Positions 1-7,856 of a DNA stretch of 64,000 nucleotides are shown here, piece after piece. The stretch is from assembly GCF_013213835.1 (NCBI RefSeq), contig NZ_JABSSU010000006.1:214677-278676 (forward strand). The letters run 5' to 3'. This stretch comes from Winogradskyella sp. Lineage in GTDB: Bacteria > Bacteroidota > Bacteroidia > Flavobacteriales > Flavobacteriaceae. Below the pieces are notes generated by a model. That model was not told the DNA's origin. It saw only the letters and a program-made list of their open reading frames with translations, and ran no database searches. Position 1 is the first letter of the stretch. The number at the start of each line of letters is the position of its first letter. A program made the translations under genes and the position numbers.

Positions 1-607
1 CTGTCTGCTCACAATAGTGTCTAATAATTTTTAGATGATTCTCAACTTCAGCATCAAATAAACCAGAGTCTTTCTCTAGATTGTCACCACACCACCATAG
101 TCCACGACGTTTAAATCCTAGAGTAAATTCGTCAACGTCTGTTTTATTTGTTCTGTCGTAACCAATGGCAGAAAAGCCATATTCCATTTTATTACGATAA
201 TGAAATGTGTTTGGTGAAGTTATAAATTCATCAAATTTATCTTCAATATTCTCAACTTTACCTATACGTTTAAAAAGCTCTAATGTACTTGTCTGCTTGT
301 ATGCGTGTTGCTTTTCAATCGGTAAATTAATATAGGGAGCACCAGGAATATCTTGGTAAGGCATATCTATTTCATCATCAGATCGTTTAAGCACGTCTAA
401 TAATTTACCTTCAGCATATTTTTTGCTAGATTTTTTTATTTGCGTTTTTACAGTTTGCCCCGGAATTGTATTGGGAACAAACACTACAAATTCTCCGTGT
501 TCATTTCTTATACGACCAATGCCTTTACCACCAAATGCGTAATCTTCAATTAGAATCTCAATGATTTCTCCACGTTTTACAAACTGATTTCGTTCTCTTC
601 TTGGCAT
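1..607 (-). CDS. TRAM-domain class I RNA (uracil-C5) methyltransferase, N-terminal part (RlmD/TrmA family), cut by window edge
   Basis: Reading the minus strand from the ATG at 607 gives an open frame to the window edge (202 codons). It begins MPRRERNQFVKRGEII and continues with a TRAM-type RNA-binding beta-barrel (ydyAFGGKGIGRI, then VVFVPNTIPGQTV, about residues 12-55). After that comes the start of the methyltransferase part (NTFHYRNKMEYGFS, about residue 130). This order is typical of RlmD/RumA and RlmCD enzymes, which methylate C5 of uridine in 23S rRNA using SAM. The SAM-binding and catalytic Cys regions lie outside the window, so the target base cannot be assigned. A TATTTTTG -7 box sits about 20 bases upstream of the start. 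The family is fairly sure; the exact paralog is not. Confidence 0.8.
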   Translation of the reverse strand, partial: MPRRERNQFVKRGEIIEILIEDYAFGGKGIGRIRNEHGEFVVFVPNTIPGQTVKTQIKKSSKKYAEGKLLDVLKRSDDEIDMPYQDIPGAPYINLPIEKQHAYKQTSTLELFKRIGKVENIEDKFDEFITSPNTFHYRNKMEYGFSAIGYDRTNKTDVDEFTLGFKRRGLWWCGDNLEKDSGLFDAEVENHLKIIRHYCEQT

Positions 608-862
608 TTTTAAATGTAATTGACGGCAAAAATATGGTATTTAAGCGTTAGCCCATTCATAATCTCTTTAATATTTATTATTTTGCAGACCACTAGGGAT
701 GATTTCTCTCCCACGCTGCTTTTTCGAGTGTCGCTGTTGGTGGTTCTAACCAAGACGCACAAATCTTCTCGAAGGAATAAAGGTAGAGCAGGAACTCGCT
801 AAGCGAGATTAGGTAAATACCATGTTTTGCTTAGTTTTTGTTTAATTTTTAATTTTTTTGAA
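608..862. other. intergenic region with small palindromes between divergent genes
   Basis: This gap lies between the RNA methyltransferase (minus) and rocD (plus). Bases 690-810 look less AT-rich than other gaps in the window and contain small inverted repeats: CTCGC-TAA-GCGAG at 795-807, GGTT-CT-AACC near 745, and CTTCTCGAAG near 766-775. No convincing protein is encoded; the 60-codon open frame here has no family resemblance. It may hold promoter elements for rocD or a decayed REP-like element. Confidence 0.35.
627..634 (-). promoter_or_regulatory. Bacteroidota -7 box for the RNA methyltransferase gene
   Basis: On the minus strand this octamer reads TATTTTTG, a perfect match to the TAnnTTTG element used by the Bacteroidota primary sigma factor. 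It lies about 20 bases before the ATG at 607. No clear TTG is seen at the -33 spacing, so this is a partial promoter match. Confidence 0.4.
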
Positions 863-2143
863 ATGGCAGTTTTAGACCACATTTCGTCGCAGGAAGCGAT
901 GGCATTGGAGAACAAGTATGGTGCTCAGAATTATCATCCATTACCAGTTGTATTAAGCAAAGGTGAAGGTGTTTATGTTTGGGACGTAGAAGGTAAAAAA
1001 TACTACGATTTTTTATCTGCTTATTCTTCTTTAAATCAAGGGCATTGTCACCCAAAGATTGTGAATGCAATGATGCAACAAGCAGAACGCTTAACTTTAA
1101 CTTCTCGTGCATTTTATAATGACATGCTTGGTAGATATGAAAAATATGCAACTGAGTATTTTAAATTTGATAAAATGCTTCCAATGAATTCTGGTGCGGA
1201 AGCAGTAGAAACAGCATTAAAACTATGTCGTAAATGGGCATATGAAGTTAAAGGGATTGATTTAAATAAAGCAGAGATTATTGTATGTGAGAACAACTTT
1301 CATGGCAGAACAACAACAATCATTTCGTTTTCTAATGACCCAATTGCCCGTAAAAACTTTGGACCATATACAGATGGTTTTATAAAAGTTGAATATGATA
1401 ATCTTGCAGCATTAGAGGAAGTTTTAAGCACAAATCCTAATATAGCAGGTTTCTTAGTAGAGCCAATACAAGGTGAAGCTGGTGTTTATGTGCCAAGCGA
1501 AGATTATTTAGTAAAAGCAAAAGCACTTTGCGAAAAATACAATGTATTATTTATTGCAGATGAAGTTCAAACAGGTATTGCAAGAACAGGAAGACTTCTA
1601 GCTACTTGTGGTAACTGTACATGTGAAAATAAAGATTGTTCGGACACTCCAGATGTTAAACCAGATATTTTGGTTTTAGGTAAGGCCTTAAGTGGTGGCT
1701 TATATCCAGTATCTGCAGTAATGTCGAGTAACGAAATTATGAATGTGATACAACCAGGAAACCATGGAAGTACATTTGGTGGAAATCCGATTGCAGCAGC
1801 GGTTGCAATTGCAGCGTTAGAGGTTGTTAAAGAAGAAAAATTAGCTGAGAACGCTTATCAATTAGGTGAGTTGTTCAGAGCTGAAATAAATAAATATATA
1901 GAAACAAGCTCTATTGTTACTAAGGTAAGAGGTAAAGGCTTGTTAAATGCGATTGTTATTAATGACCATGAAGATAGTGATACAGCTTGGAATATATGTT
2001 TAAAACTACGAGATAACGGTTTATTAGCTAAGCCTACTCATGGCAACATGATTAGATTTGCTCCACCATTAGTTATGACTGAAGAGCAATTATTAGAATG
2101 TGTTTCTATAATTACGAATACGCTGAAAGAATTTGAAGATTAG
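863..2143 (+). CDS. rocD: ornithine--oxo-acid transaminase
   Basis: A class-III PLP aminotransferase of 426 residues that moves the delta-amino group of ornithine to 2-oxoglutarate, giving glutamate-5-semialdehyde for proline/glutamate metabolism in the cytoplasm. Recognisable family parts are the N-terminal [19 protein letters not shown] segment, [12 protein letters not shown] for cofactor phosphate binding, [16 protein letters not shown] around the PLP-contacting Asp, and LGKALSGG with the Schiff-base Lys274. Start 863 is preferred to an in-frame ATG 36 bases upstream because the family begins close to MAVLDHIS and the extra residues are hydrophobic junk. An insertion after GRLLA carries Cys249, 252, 254 and 259, which many other ornithine aminotransferases lack. 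Transcribed alone and ended by a strong bidirectional terminator. Confidence 0.95.
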   Translation: MAVLDHISSQEAMALENKYGAQNYHPLPVVLSKGEGVYVWDVEGKKYYDFLSAYSSLNQGHCHPKIVNAMMQQAERLTLTSRAFYNDMLGRYEKYATEYFKFDKMLPMNSGAEAVETALKLCRKWAYEVKGIDLNKAEIIVCENNFHGRTTTIISFSNDPIARKNFGPYTDGFIKVEYDNLAALEEVLSTNPNIAGFLVEPIQGEAGVYVPSEDYLVKAKALCEKYNVLFIADEVQTGIARTGRLLATCGNCTCENKDCSDTPDVKPDILVLGKALSGGLYPVSAVMSSNEIMNVIQPGNHGSTFGGNPIAAAVAIAALEVVKEEKLAENAYQLGELFRAEINKYIETSSIVTKVRGKGLLNAIVINDHEDSDTAWNICLKLRDNGLLAKPTHGNMIRFAPPLVMTEEQLLECVSIITNTLKEFED

Positions 2144-2163
2144 AATATAGAAACCACTTATAA

Positions 2164-2197
2164 AAAAAGCGTCTAATTCATATAATTAGACGCTTTT
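2164..2197. terminator. bidirectional rho-independent terminator (rocD / CCC-motif gene)
   Basis: AAAAAGCGTCTAATT and AATTAGACGCTTTTT form a near-perfect stem with a 4-5 base loop and T/A tracts on both sides. It serves rocD from the left and the convergent CCC-motif gene from the right. Confidence 0.9.
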
Positions 2198-2207
2198 TAA
2201 ATTAAAA

Positions 2208-2540
2208 TTATTGATTTTGCATTTGTTCCATCATTTCGGTTACTTGTTCCATATAAGCATCCCATCCACCAATAGACCAAATATTATAAGCAGTCCATAT
2301 GAATGTCAATACACCTAAAGCGATACCAATTAAAGCTAAAGTTTTTGCAGTTTTAACTTGGCTATAGTTAGTATATAATTCTGGTTGTTCTAAATATGTT
2401 TTTTCATCTTTTTTCGCCAAGAAAAAACCTATACCCGAAAGTAATATTCCACCAAGTCCAGCACTAAAACAACAACAAATAAAGGAAATGCTTGAAAGTA
2501 CTATTGATGTGGTTGCGTTAGGTAATTTTTGTTGTTCCAT
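2208..2540 (-). CDS. CCC-motif small membrane protein
   Basis: A 110-residue protein with two hydrophobic segments (about residues 13-42 and 65-88). The first holds three consecutive cysteines (Cys22-24) followed by a Gly-rich stretch (SAGLGGILLSGIGFFLAKK). This pattern marks the small Bacteroidota proteins called CCC motif membrane proteins, which resemble DUF4190. Function is unknown. The C-terminus after the second segment is polar and Met/Gln-rich and is probably exposed on one side of the inner membrane. It begins 4 bases after the stop of the DUF2752 gene, so the two are almost certainly cotranscribed, a pairing common in this phylum. Confidence 0.75.
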   Translation of the reverse strand: MEQQKLPNATTSIVLSSISFICCCFSAGLGGILLSGIGFFLAKKDEKTYLEQPELYTNYSQVKTAKTLALIGIALGVLTFIWTAYNIWSIGGWDAYMEQVTEMMEQMQNQ

Positions 2541-2544
2541 AATT

Positions 2545-2844
2545 TTATTTGAGATAAAGTTTAATTAAATAATTGCCTACAATAACAATTACGTTGAGTA
2601 TAGCCAATATACTAATAATTTTAGTGTCGTTATTAAATTTTCTAAATCTACTTATAGTAATGAAACTAAATAGAGTTATTAAAGTATATATGCCAGGGTA
2701 CATATAAAACGCTTCTACAAACTCACCTCTTAGAATCAAAGCAACAGATCTTTGCAATCCACAGCCCATACATTCCATACCTAGGTACTTTTTACTGAGA
2801 CAAGGCAACATATAATCTTCTAATTTTGTCATAAAATAAAACAT
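2545..2844 (-). CDS. DUF2752 family membrane protein
   Basis: A 99-residue protein with the family signature C-x-G-C-G-x-x-R (Cys25 and Cys28 followed by GLQR), then LILRGEFVEAFYMYPGIYTL and a second membrane helix near the C-terminus. DUF2752 proteins are small two- or three-helix inner-membrane proteins of unknown role, usually found next to CCC-motif or DUF4190 proteins, as here. ATG codons at residues 1, 5 and 12 could all be used; the first is kept. It is the first gene of a two-gene unit and faces the divergent membrane gene at 2938. Confidence 0.8.
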   Translation of the reverse strand: MFYFMTKLEDYMLPCLSKKYLGMECMGCGLQRSVALILRGEFVEAFYMYPGIYTLITLFSFITISRFRKFNNDTKIISILAILNVIVIVGNYLIKLYLK

Positions 2845-2909
2845 AGTGCTAATTTACATAAATACACATACAAAACGGAATACCTTTTCAAATAACTCGA
2901 TCTATATCT

Positions 2910-2917
2910 TATTTTTG
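2910..2917 (+). promoter_or_regulatory. -7 box (TATTTTTG) before the small membrane gene
   Basis: A perfect TAnnTTTG match. Transcription would begin about 6-7 bases downstream, after the in-frame ATG at 2920, so the ATG at 2938 is the better translation start. No convincing -33 TTG is visible. Confidence 0.4.
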
Positions 2918-2937
2918 TAATGCTTAATTTTATAGAT

Positions 2938-3165
2938 ATGAATATTTCTAGACTAATTAATTACGTGTGTATTATTATTGGTGGTGTAATTGCTATATAT
3001 GCTCAGGCAGAAGAACAACAAGACACTTTTTTATTGGTAGGTGGTATTGTAATATTAATGTTTGGTATTTATAGAACATCACGAAATATTCCTAGTAAGT
3101 ATGAAAAGCAAGAAGAAGATTCTTTTGTAAAGTCAGAACCAATTGATGAAGATGAAACGAGGTGA
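2938..3165 (+). CDS. small two-helix membrane protein of unknown function
   Basis: About 75 residues. Two hydrophobic segments (roughly residues 6-22 and 33-48) are linked by a polar QAEEQQD turn, and the acidic tail (EKQEEDSFVKSEPIDEDE) is probably cytoplasmic. I do not recognise a named family. The ATG at 2938 is chosen over 2920 because a -7 box ends at 2917. Its 3' end overlaps the start of the Smr gene by 14-20 bases, so the two are translationally coupled and probably one operon. Confidence 0.6.
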   Translation: MNISRLINYVCIIIGGVIAIYAQAEEQQDTFLLVGGIVILMFGIYRTSRNIPSKYEKQEEDSFVKSEPIDEDETR

Positions 3166-3703
3166 TATTGTTGAAGCTTTGGATGATGATATTTCTGGAG
3201 AAATCATCAAAATCTCAGGATCCACTATAATAATTGAAGATTCGGACGGTTTTGAATATCAGTTTCAGTCTAAAGAATTAGTTTTAAAACAATCTAAATC
3301 TCAAATAGATAGAGCTCTATACGATTCTGATATAGAATCGATAAAGAGAGAAAAAGAAACTAAAAAGCGAAAGCAAACTCAAAAAGTAACACCTAAAGAA
3401 CGTCATGCACCTAAGTTTGAAGTAGATTTACATATTCATCATCTTACAGATTCTACAAAAGGTATGACTAATTTTGACATGCTCAACCTTCAACTTGATA
3501 CTGCTCGAGGACAACTAGAATTTGCTATTAGAAAGCGTATACCAAAAATGGTGTTTATACATGGAGTAGGAGAAGGAGTTTTGCGTCAAGAACTAGAAAC
3601 CTTGTTAAGTAGATATAACAACGTTAAGTTTTATGATGCGGATTATAAAACCTATGGATTAGGCGCTACTGAAGTGAGAATATTTCAGAATATAGCACCT
3701 TAA
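3152..3703 (+). CDS. Smr-domain protein (MutS2 C-terminal-like)
   Basis: About 183 residues. The N-terminal part (residues 1-50, MKRGDIVEALDDDISGEI) resembles the small beta-barrel found before Smr domains in Bacteroidota. A Lys/Arg-rich linker follows, then a C-terminal Smr domain from about residue 90 with the signature VDLHIHHL and the HGVGEGVLR loop. Smr domains bind and often nick DNA or RNA; MutS2-type Smr proteins act in recombination control or ribosome rescue. There is no MutS ATPase part here, so this is a stand-alone Smr protein. Start codons at 3143 (TTG), 3146 and 3152 are possible; 3152 fits the usual MKRGD/MKxGD beginning. The stop overlaps the stop of the convergent lipoprotein gene. 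Confidence 0.8.
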   Translation: MKRGDIVEALDDDISGEIIKISGSTIIIEDSDGFEYQFQSKELVLKQSKSQIDRALYDSDIESIKREKETKKRKQTQKVTPKERHAPKFEVDLHIHHLTDSTKGMTNFDMLNLQLDTARGQLEFAIRKRIPKMVFIHGVGEGVLRQELETLLSRYNNVKFYDADYKTYGLGATEVRIFQNIAP

Positions 3704-4641
3704 TCTTCCTCTACTTCTTGAGTAAATGTAATTTCATAAGTCAATGTACCTAAATCAACTTCTGTTGCTGAAAGTATTTCTAAGTTTATATTTCTTACTA
3801 TAATTCTTGCATTAACCGTACGTTTATATTCATTGTTAGCAGTTAATCCGGGCGAGGCATAAAAGGTGTCTTCTAAAACATTTCTAAAGTGAGGAACAAG
3901 GTCACCATCTGCATTTGTATTACGATCATTTAAAGGGTTTTTATCACCGTCTTCATCTTCTTCAATGGTATCAATACCATCGCCATCGTCGTCTTCATCT
4001 AAATAATCAGGAATTCCATCACTATCGGTATCTAATGGGTTTGTGGTTGGATCATCGTCACCATCAAGATCAGTATTATCAATTTCTTCTGAGGTTTTTA
4101 CATTGTCATTATCATCATCTTCATCCAAATAGTCAGGAAATTCATCGCCATCTGAATTTAATGCATTAGGGTAGTTACCGTCCTCATCTGGTTCGCCACG
4201 ACCTTCTAAATCTGAAGGAATGCCATCACCATCATCATCTTCAATAGTAACAGTGATTTCCACATCACCAGAGTCAGCCTCATAGTCTTCAACAATATTT
4301 AAATCAGCAGGTGGAATGACTTCACATAACTCACCAGTTCCTAGTGCTCGATTATATGTTCTGTAAATGAACCGTATTTGATTACCATTAATAGTTAACT
4401 CAGTTGGGGTATCTGTTGGCGTTGGTATTGTAAAAGGAAATTCGTCATCTGCATTTCTAGTAATAATAAGAGATAAAGACTCGTTAGGATCTTGTCTGGT
4501 ATCATAAATAAGAAACGAATTAATATTATTGTCGCAATATTCAAGATTTTGATCAAAGTCCAAGTCAACAGTTAGTATATCACCATCATTACAAGTGAAT
4601 AGTGTAAAAAGTAAACAACTTAAGATGAAACGACGTATCAT
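3700..4641 (-). CDS. lipoprotein with thrombospondin type-3-like calcium-binding repeats
   Basis: A 313-residue surface or periplasmic lipoprotein. The ATG at 4641 is chosen because it gives a clean signal peptide, MIRRFILSCLLFTLFTC, with lipobox Cys17; the longer frame to 4692 would bury it. Residues 40-135 form a Thr/Pro-containing beta region. Residues 145-245 are a run of Asp-rich DxDxDGxxDxxD repeats (DDDGDGIPSDLEG, NSDGDEFPDYLDEDDD, DTDSDGIPDYLDEDDD). These are typical of thrombospondin type-3 modules that bind calcium. A short beta domain ends the protein. Function is unknown; similar proteins in Flavobacteria are cell-surface. Its stop codon overlaps that of the convergent Smr gene. 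Confidence 0.75.
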   Translation of the reverse strand: MIRRFILSCLLFTLFTCNDGDILTVDLDFDQNLEYCDNNINSFLIYDTRQDPNESLSLIITRNADDEFPFTIPTPTDTPTELTINGNQIRFIYRTYNRALGTGELCEVIPPADLNIVEDYEADSGDVEITVTIEDDDGDGIPSDLEGRGEPDEDGNYPNALNSDGDEFPDYLDEDDDNDNVKTSEEIDNTDLDGDDDPTTNPLDTDSDGIPDYLDEDDDGDGIDTIEEDEDGDKNPLNDRNTNADGDLVPHFRNVLEDTFYASPGLTANNEYKRTVNARIIVRNINLEILSATEVDLGTLTYEITFTQEVEED

Positions 4642-4727
4642 AGATTCAATTTTCAACAAAAATAATCGATTTATAAAATTAGAACGTTCCAAGTCCTAAA
4701 TAATTTTATTTACAATATTTTTGCATT

Positions 4728-5867
4728 ATGAAAGCTATTTATTTAGATAACGCTGCAACGACTGCACTAAGACCAGAAGTCATAAATAGAATGACCGAAG
4801 TATTAAAAGAAAACTACGGAAATGCTTCGTCTACTCATGCCATTGGCCGTTCGTCTAAAGCACTATTAGAACAATGTCGTAAAAATATAGCAGCTTATTT
4901 TAATGTTTCTGCTGCAGAAATTGTCTTTACTTCAGGTGGAACAGAAGCAGATAATTTTGCCCTAAGAAGTGCAGTTAGAGATTTAGGCGTTACAACTATA
5001 ATTACTTCAAAAATTGAACATCATGCCGTATTGCACACTGCAGAACAATTACAGAAGGAATATGGTATTAAACTTTTATTTGTTGATTTAGATGAAATGG
5101 GCTTTGTAGATTACAACCATTTAGAATCATTATTGGAAGAAAACGATCATTGTTTGGTGAGTTTAATGCACATTAATAATGAGATAGGAAATATTCTCAA
5201 TATTGAAAAAGTTGCTCATCTTTGTAAATTGAATAGTGCACTGTTCCATACAGACACTGTACAATCCGTTGGACATTATAGGTTGGACCTCAGTGAAATT
5301 CCTATTCACTTTTTAGCGGCGAGCGCTCATAAATTTCATGGCCCAAAAGGTGTTGGATTTTGTTTTGTAAGAAAAGAAACAGGACTAAAACCTTTAATTT
5401 TTGGTGGTGAACAAGAAAGAGGTTACAGAGCAGGGACCGAATCGATTCATAATATTGTTGCAATGGATGAGGCTTTGCGTATAGCTTACGAAAATATTGA
5501 CACCGAAAAGTCATATGTTGCTGAACTAAAGCAATATTTCATAGAAACCGTTAAAAAAATGATTCCAGTTGCTAGGTTTAATGGTGGCTGTGCGGTACTT
5601 TCTCATAGTACCTATACCTTAGTTAATGTTTGTTTACCTGTAAAAAAAGAAAATGCAGCAATGCTGCAGTTTCAATTAGATTTAAAAGGTATAGCATGTT
5701 CTAAAGGTAGTGCTTGTCAAAGTGGTAGTAATCAACAATCACATGTGCTCTCTGCTATTTTAGATGAAAATTGTTTGAGTTTACCTTCAGTACGTTTCTC
5801 ATTTAGTATTTATAATACCAAAGAAGATATAGATTACGTTGTTAAAGTATTATCAGATTTGTGTTAA
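4728..5867 (+). CDS. cysteine desulfurase family protein (NifS/IscS-like, class V aminotransferase)
   Basis: A 379-residue PLP enzyme that would release sulfur from cysteine as an enzyme-bound persulfide for Fe-S cluster or tRNA thiolation. The start is fixed by the conserved IYLDNAATT at residue 4. Other landmarks are FTSGGTEADN (about residue 68), IEHHAVLH with the PLP-stacking His, HTDTVQSVGH, SAHKFHGPKG with Schiff-base Lys202, and the flexible loop GSACQSG with catalytic Cys330. The loop is of the longer IscS/NifS type, not SufS. The gene stands alone. A TATTTTTG box ends only 4 bases before the ATG, so if that box is real the transcript is leaderless. Substrate partner is unknown. Confidence 0.88.
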   Translation: MKAIYLDNAATTALRPEVINRMTEVLKENYGNASSTHAIGRSSKALLEQCRKNIAAYFNVSAAEIVFTSGGTEADNFALRSAVRDLGVTTIITSKIEHHAVLHTAEQLQKEYGIKLLFVDLDEMGFVDYNHLESLLEENDHCLVSLMHINNEIGNILNIEKVAHLCKLNSALFHTDTVQSVGHYRLDLSEIPIHFLAASAHKFHGPKGVGFCFVRKETGLKPLIFGGEQERGYRAGTESIHNIVAMDEALRIAYENIDTEKSYVAELKQYFIETVKKMIPVARFNGGCAVLSHSTYTLVNVCLPVKKENAAMLQFQLDLKGIACSKGSACQSGSNQQSHVLSAILDENCLSLPSVRFSFSIYNTKEDIDYVVKVLSDLC

Positions 5868-7696
5868 TTTTTTACGAGTATTTTCTGAGACGTAATACCT
5901 TTATTAGATACTACATTTACAACATAAGCTCCATCACTTAATTGATTGGTTGATAACTTATAACGGTCAAGAATTGTATCATAATTTGACTTTATAATAC
6001 TTTTACCTGCAATGTCAAAAACTTCAATAGTTTTTACATCTAAATTATTTCTGTTGATTACGGCTAATTGTTGTAAATCATTGTTTTGATTGATAATCAA
6101 CGATTCAGCTAATGTTTCATCGATTCCTAATGATTCACCAGCTACAAATACAATTTCGAATCTATCAGTATAACTGCCAGGTGCAACATTGATTTCATAA
6201 TCTTGTGTTCTCAAATTAGCATATGTATTATTATCTGTATCATGAATGTAAATGCCTTGATCAGAATCAAAGTTTTGGATATCAAAAATTCTAAATCTAA
6301 TCGGTTGTTGTGCTTCAATATCCAAAGTCATCGGGATTACTAAAGCTTGGTCAAAAGGAAATGCCTGCCCAACATAGTCTTTATTATTATAGGTAAAATA
6401 GCCGTCAGAATTAAACTCAGTTCCTTTAAAGAGCTCAAGCCCTCTGTCATGCCCAAATGTTGCAGAGTCATGAAAATTTAAAACGACCTGTCTTGTATAT
6501 TGATTGGTATTAACAGTGAAGTCAATGTTTATTCTAAAACGCTTATAATCATCAGGAACAATAGATAATCCATTTTGTTGGTATTGTATACTATTTTCAG
6601 CGATATCTGTTGTATTTTCTGAAGTGATGTCAGAGTCTGGTCTAATCTCAAATTCGTCGTTGTCTCTAAAGAAATAACTAGTTCCTCCTTCTTTTACATA
6701 AGCTCTAAATGCATTTTTCATACTTACAGTTCCCGAAGTACCAGTGATACCTTCTACCATAAAACCTTGCCCAATAGGAATATATCTTTGGGCAACTTTA
6801 CTACCATTTTGTGGTATTGGTAGAGGAAAGGAATTGTCTAGCTCATCATAAGTTTGGAATACTGCGGGTGTAAATGTTTCAGTATCTCCTGCAGCATTGA
6901 TAGTATAACTTGCGTAGCCACCAATATAACTTTGTAAAACATGCGATTGTACTGAGCCATCCTGCTCCCAATAATATATTGTATCTTCTATTGCAGCAAC
7001 ATTATCTGTATCATGAATAAAAGCAGCTGCATCAATTGCACTCGGATAAGGATTTCCTACTAGAGTCCACTGGTCCGCAGCAACAGTATTAGTTATAGTA
7101 CCGTTATTAGGTTTTCCTCTAAAATCGTAAGCTGTAGATCCTGTGAGTCCAGTACCTGTGCCTTTCATTGTAAATCCTAAGCCAGCTGAAAGATCACTAG
7201 TTTCATCTAAAGCAGTCCAATTACTGTAGCTTGTTGCGATAGTATATGAGTATAACCATCTATTTGCTATAACTAAAGGACTTGCAGTACCTTCATCTGC
7301 TGTCGTAAATAAGGCATTATTACTGTCAATGAGATTACCTGTACCAAGTAAAGGGTCATCAAGTTGATTATCAAACCTTAATACATTGTTAGAATTGTTA
7401 TCCGTTAGTGTTCCGCCAACAGGTGAGCACCAATAGTTGTATGCCCATTGATTGGCTGTTCCTTCTTGGTAAACACTTAACTCCCCAAGACCAGAATTTC
7501 CAGTAACACCAGAACCTTGTATGAGTTGAGATTCGTTTCTTAAATAAAGTTTGGCTGTTGATTCTTCGAGGTTAACATCATTTTCAACAAATAGAACTTG
7601 GTCGTTAACAAAGACATAAGAATTATTTCTGATACTTAATTGTGCCCAACTTAGTGATGACAACAAGAGGAATATAAGAGGGAATTTTCGGATCAT
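5864..7696 (-). CDS. T9SS type A sorting domain-containing secreted protein
   Basis: 610 residues. A Sec signal peptide (MIRKFPLIFLLLSSLSWAQ) is followed by a long beta-rich Thr/Asn/Asp-rich region with no catalytic motif that I recognise. It ends in a typical T9SS type A C-terminal domain of about 75 residues: VKTIEVFDIAGKSII, LSDGAYVVNV and a final KILVKN. The protein is therefore exported across the outer membrane by the type IX system and probably anchored or released at the surface. The repeated GTG, WTLVGNPYPSA and GYASYTINA wording is common in large flavobacterial surface proteins of unknown role. The stop overlaps that of the convergent cysteine desulfurase gene. Confidence 0.85.
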   Translation of the reverse strand: MIRKFPLIFLLLSSLSWAQLSIRNNSYVFVNDQVLFVENDVNLEESTAKLYLRNESQLIQGSGVTGNSGLGELSVYQEGTANQWAYNYWCSPVGGTLTDNNSNNVLRFDNQLDDPLLGTGNLIDSNNALFTTADEGTASPLVIANRWLYSYTIATSYSNWTALDETSDLSAGLGFTMKGTGTGLTGSTAYDFRGKPNNGTITNTVAADQWTLVGNPYPSAIDAAAFIHDTDNVAAIEDTIYYWEQDGSVQSHVLQSYIGGYASYTINAAGDTETFTPAVFQTYDELDNSFPLPIPQNGSKVAQRYIPIGQGFMVEGITGTSGTVSMKNAFRAYVKEGGTSYFFRDNDEFEIRPDSDITSENTTDIAENSIQYQQNGLSIVPDDYKRFRINIDFTVNTNQYTRQVVLNFHDSATFGHDRGLELFKGTEFNSDGYFTYNNKDYVGQAFPFDQALVIPMTLDIEAQQPIRFRIFDIQNFDSDQGIYIHDTDNNTYANLRTQDYEINVAPGSYTDRFEIVFVAGESLGIDETLAESLIINQNNDLQQLAVINRNNLDVKTIEVFDIAGKSIIKSNYDTILDRYKLSTNQLSDGAYVVNVVSNKGITSQKILVKN

Positions 7697-7856
7697 ATCA
7701 AGTTATTATTACTCAATAACGTTCAATGTAAGTAAATTAAATTGAATAACAAAAGTAGCTAGTGTTTGACGAATATTTTTATCCGTTTAACTATAGAAAG
7801 AACTTTCAAAGTAAAAATAAGAGCTGAAAATAGTGTTAAACTTTCAATCTACTATT

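Noticed and set aside
620..802. 60-codon open frame between the RNA methyltransferase and rocD
   Set aside because: No family resemblance, odd composition and no promoter at a suitable place; the stretch is better explained as palindrome-rich intergenic DNA.
3915..4169. His/Tyr-rich open frame on the plus strand
   Set aside because: It is the antisense of the Asp-rich calcium repeats (GATGAT read backwards gives His codons), a shadow of the lipoprotein gene.
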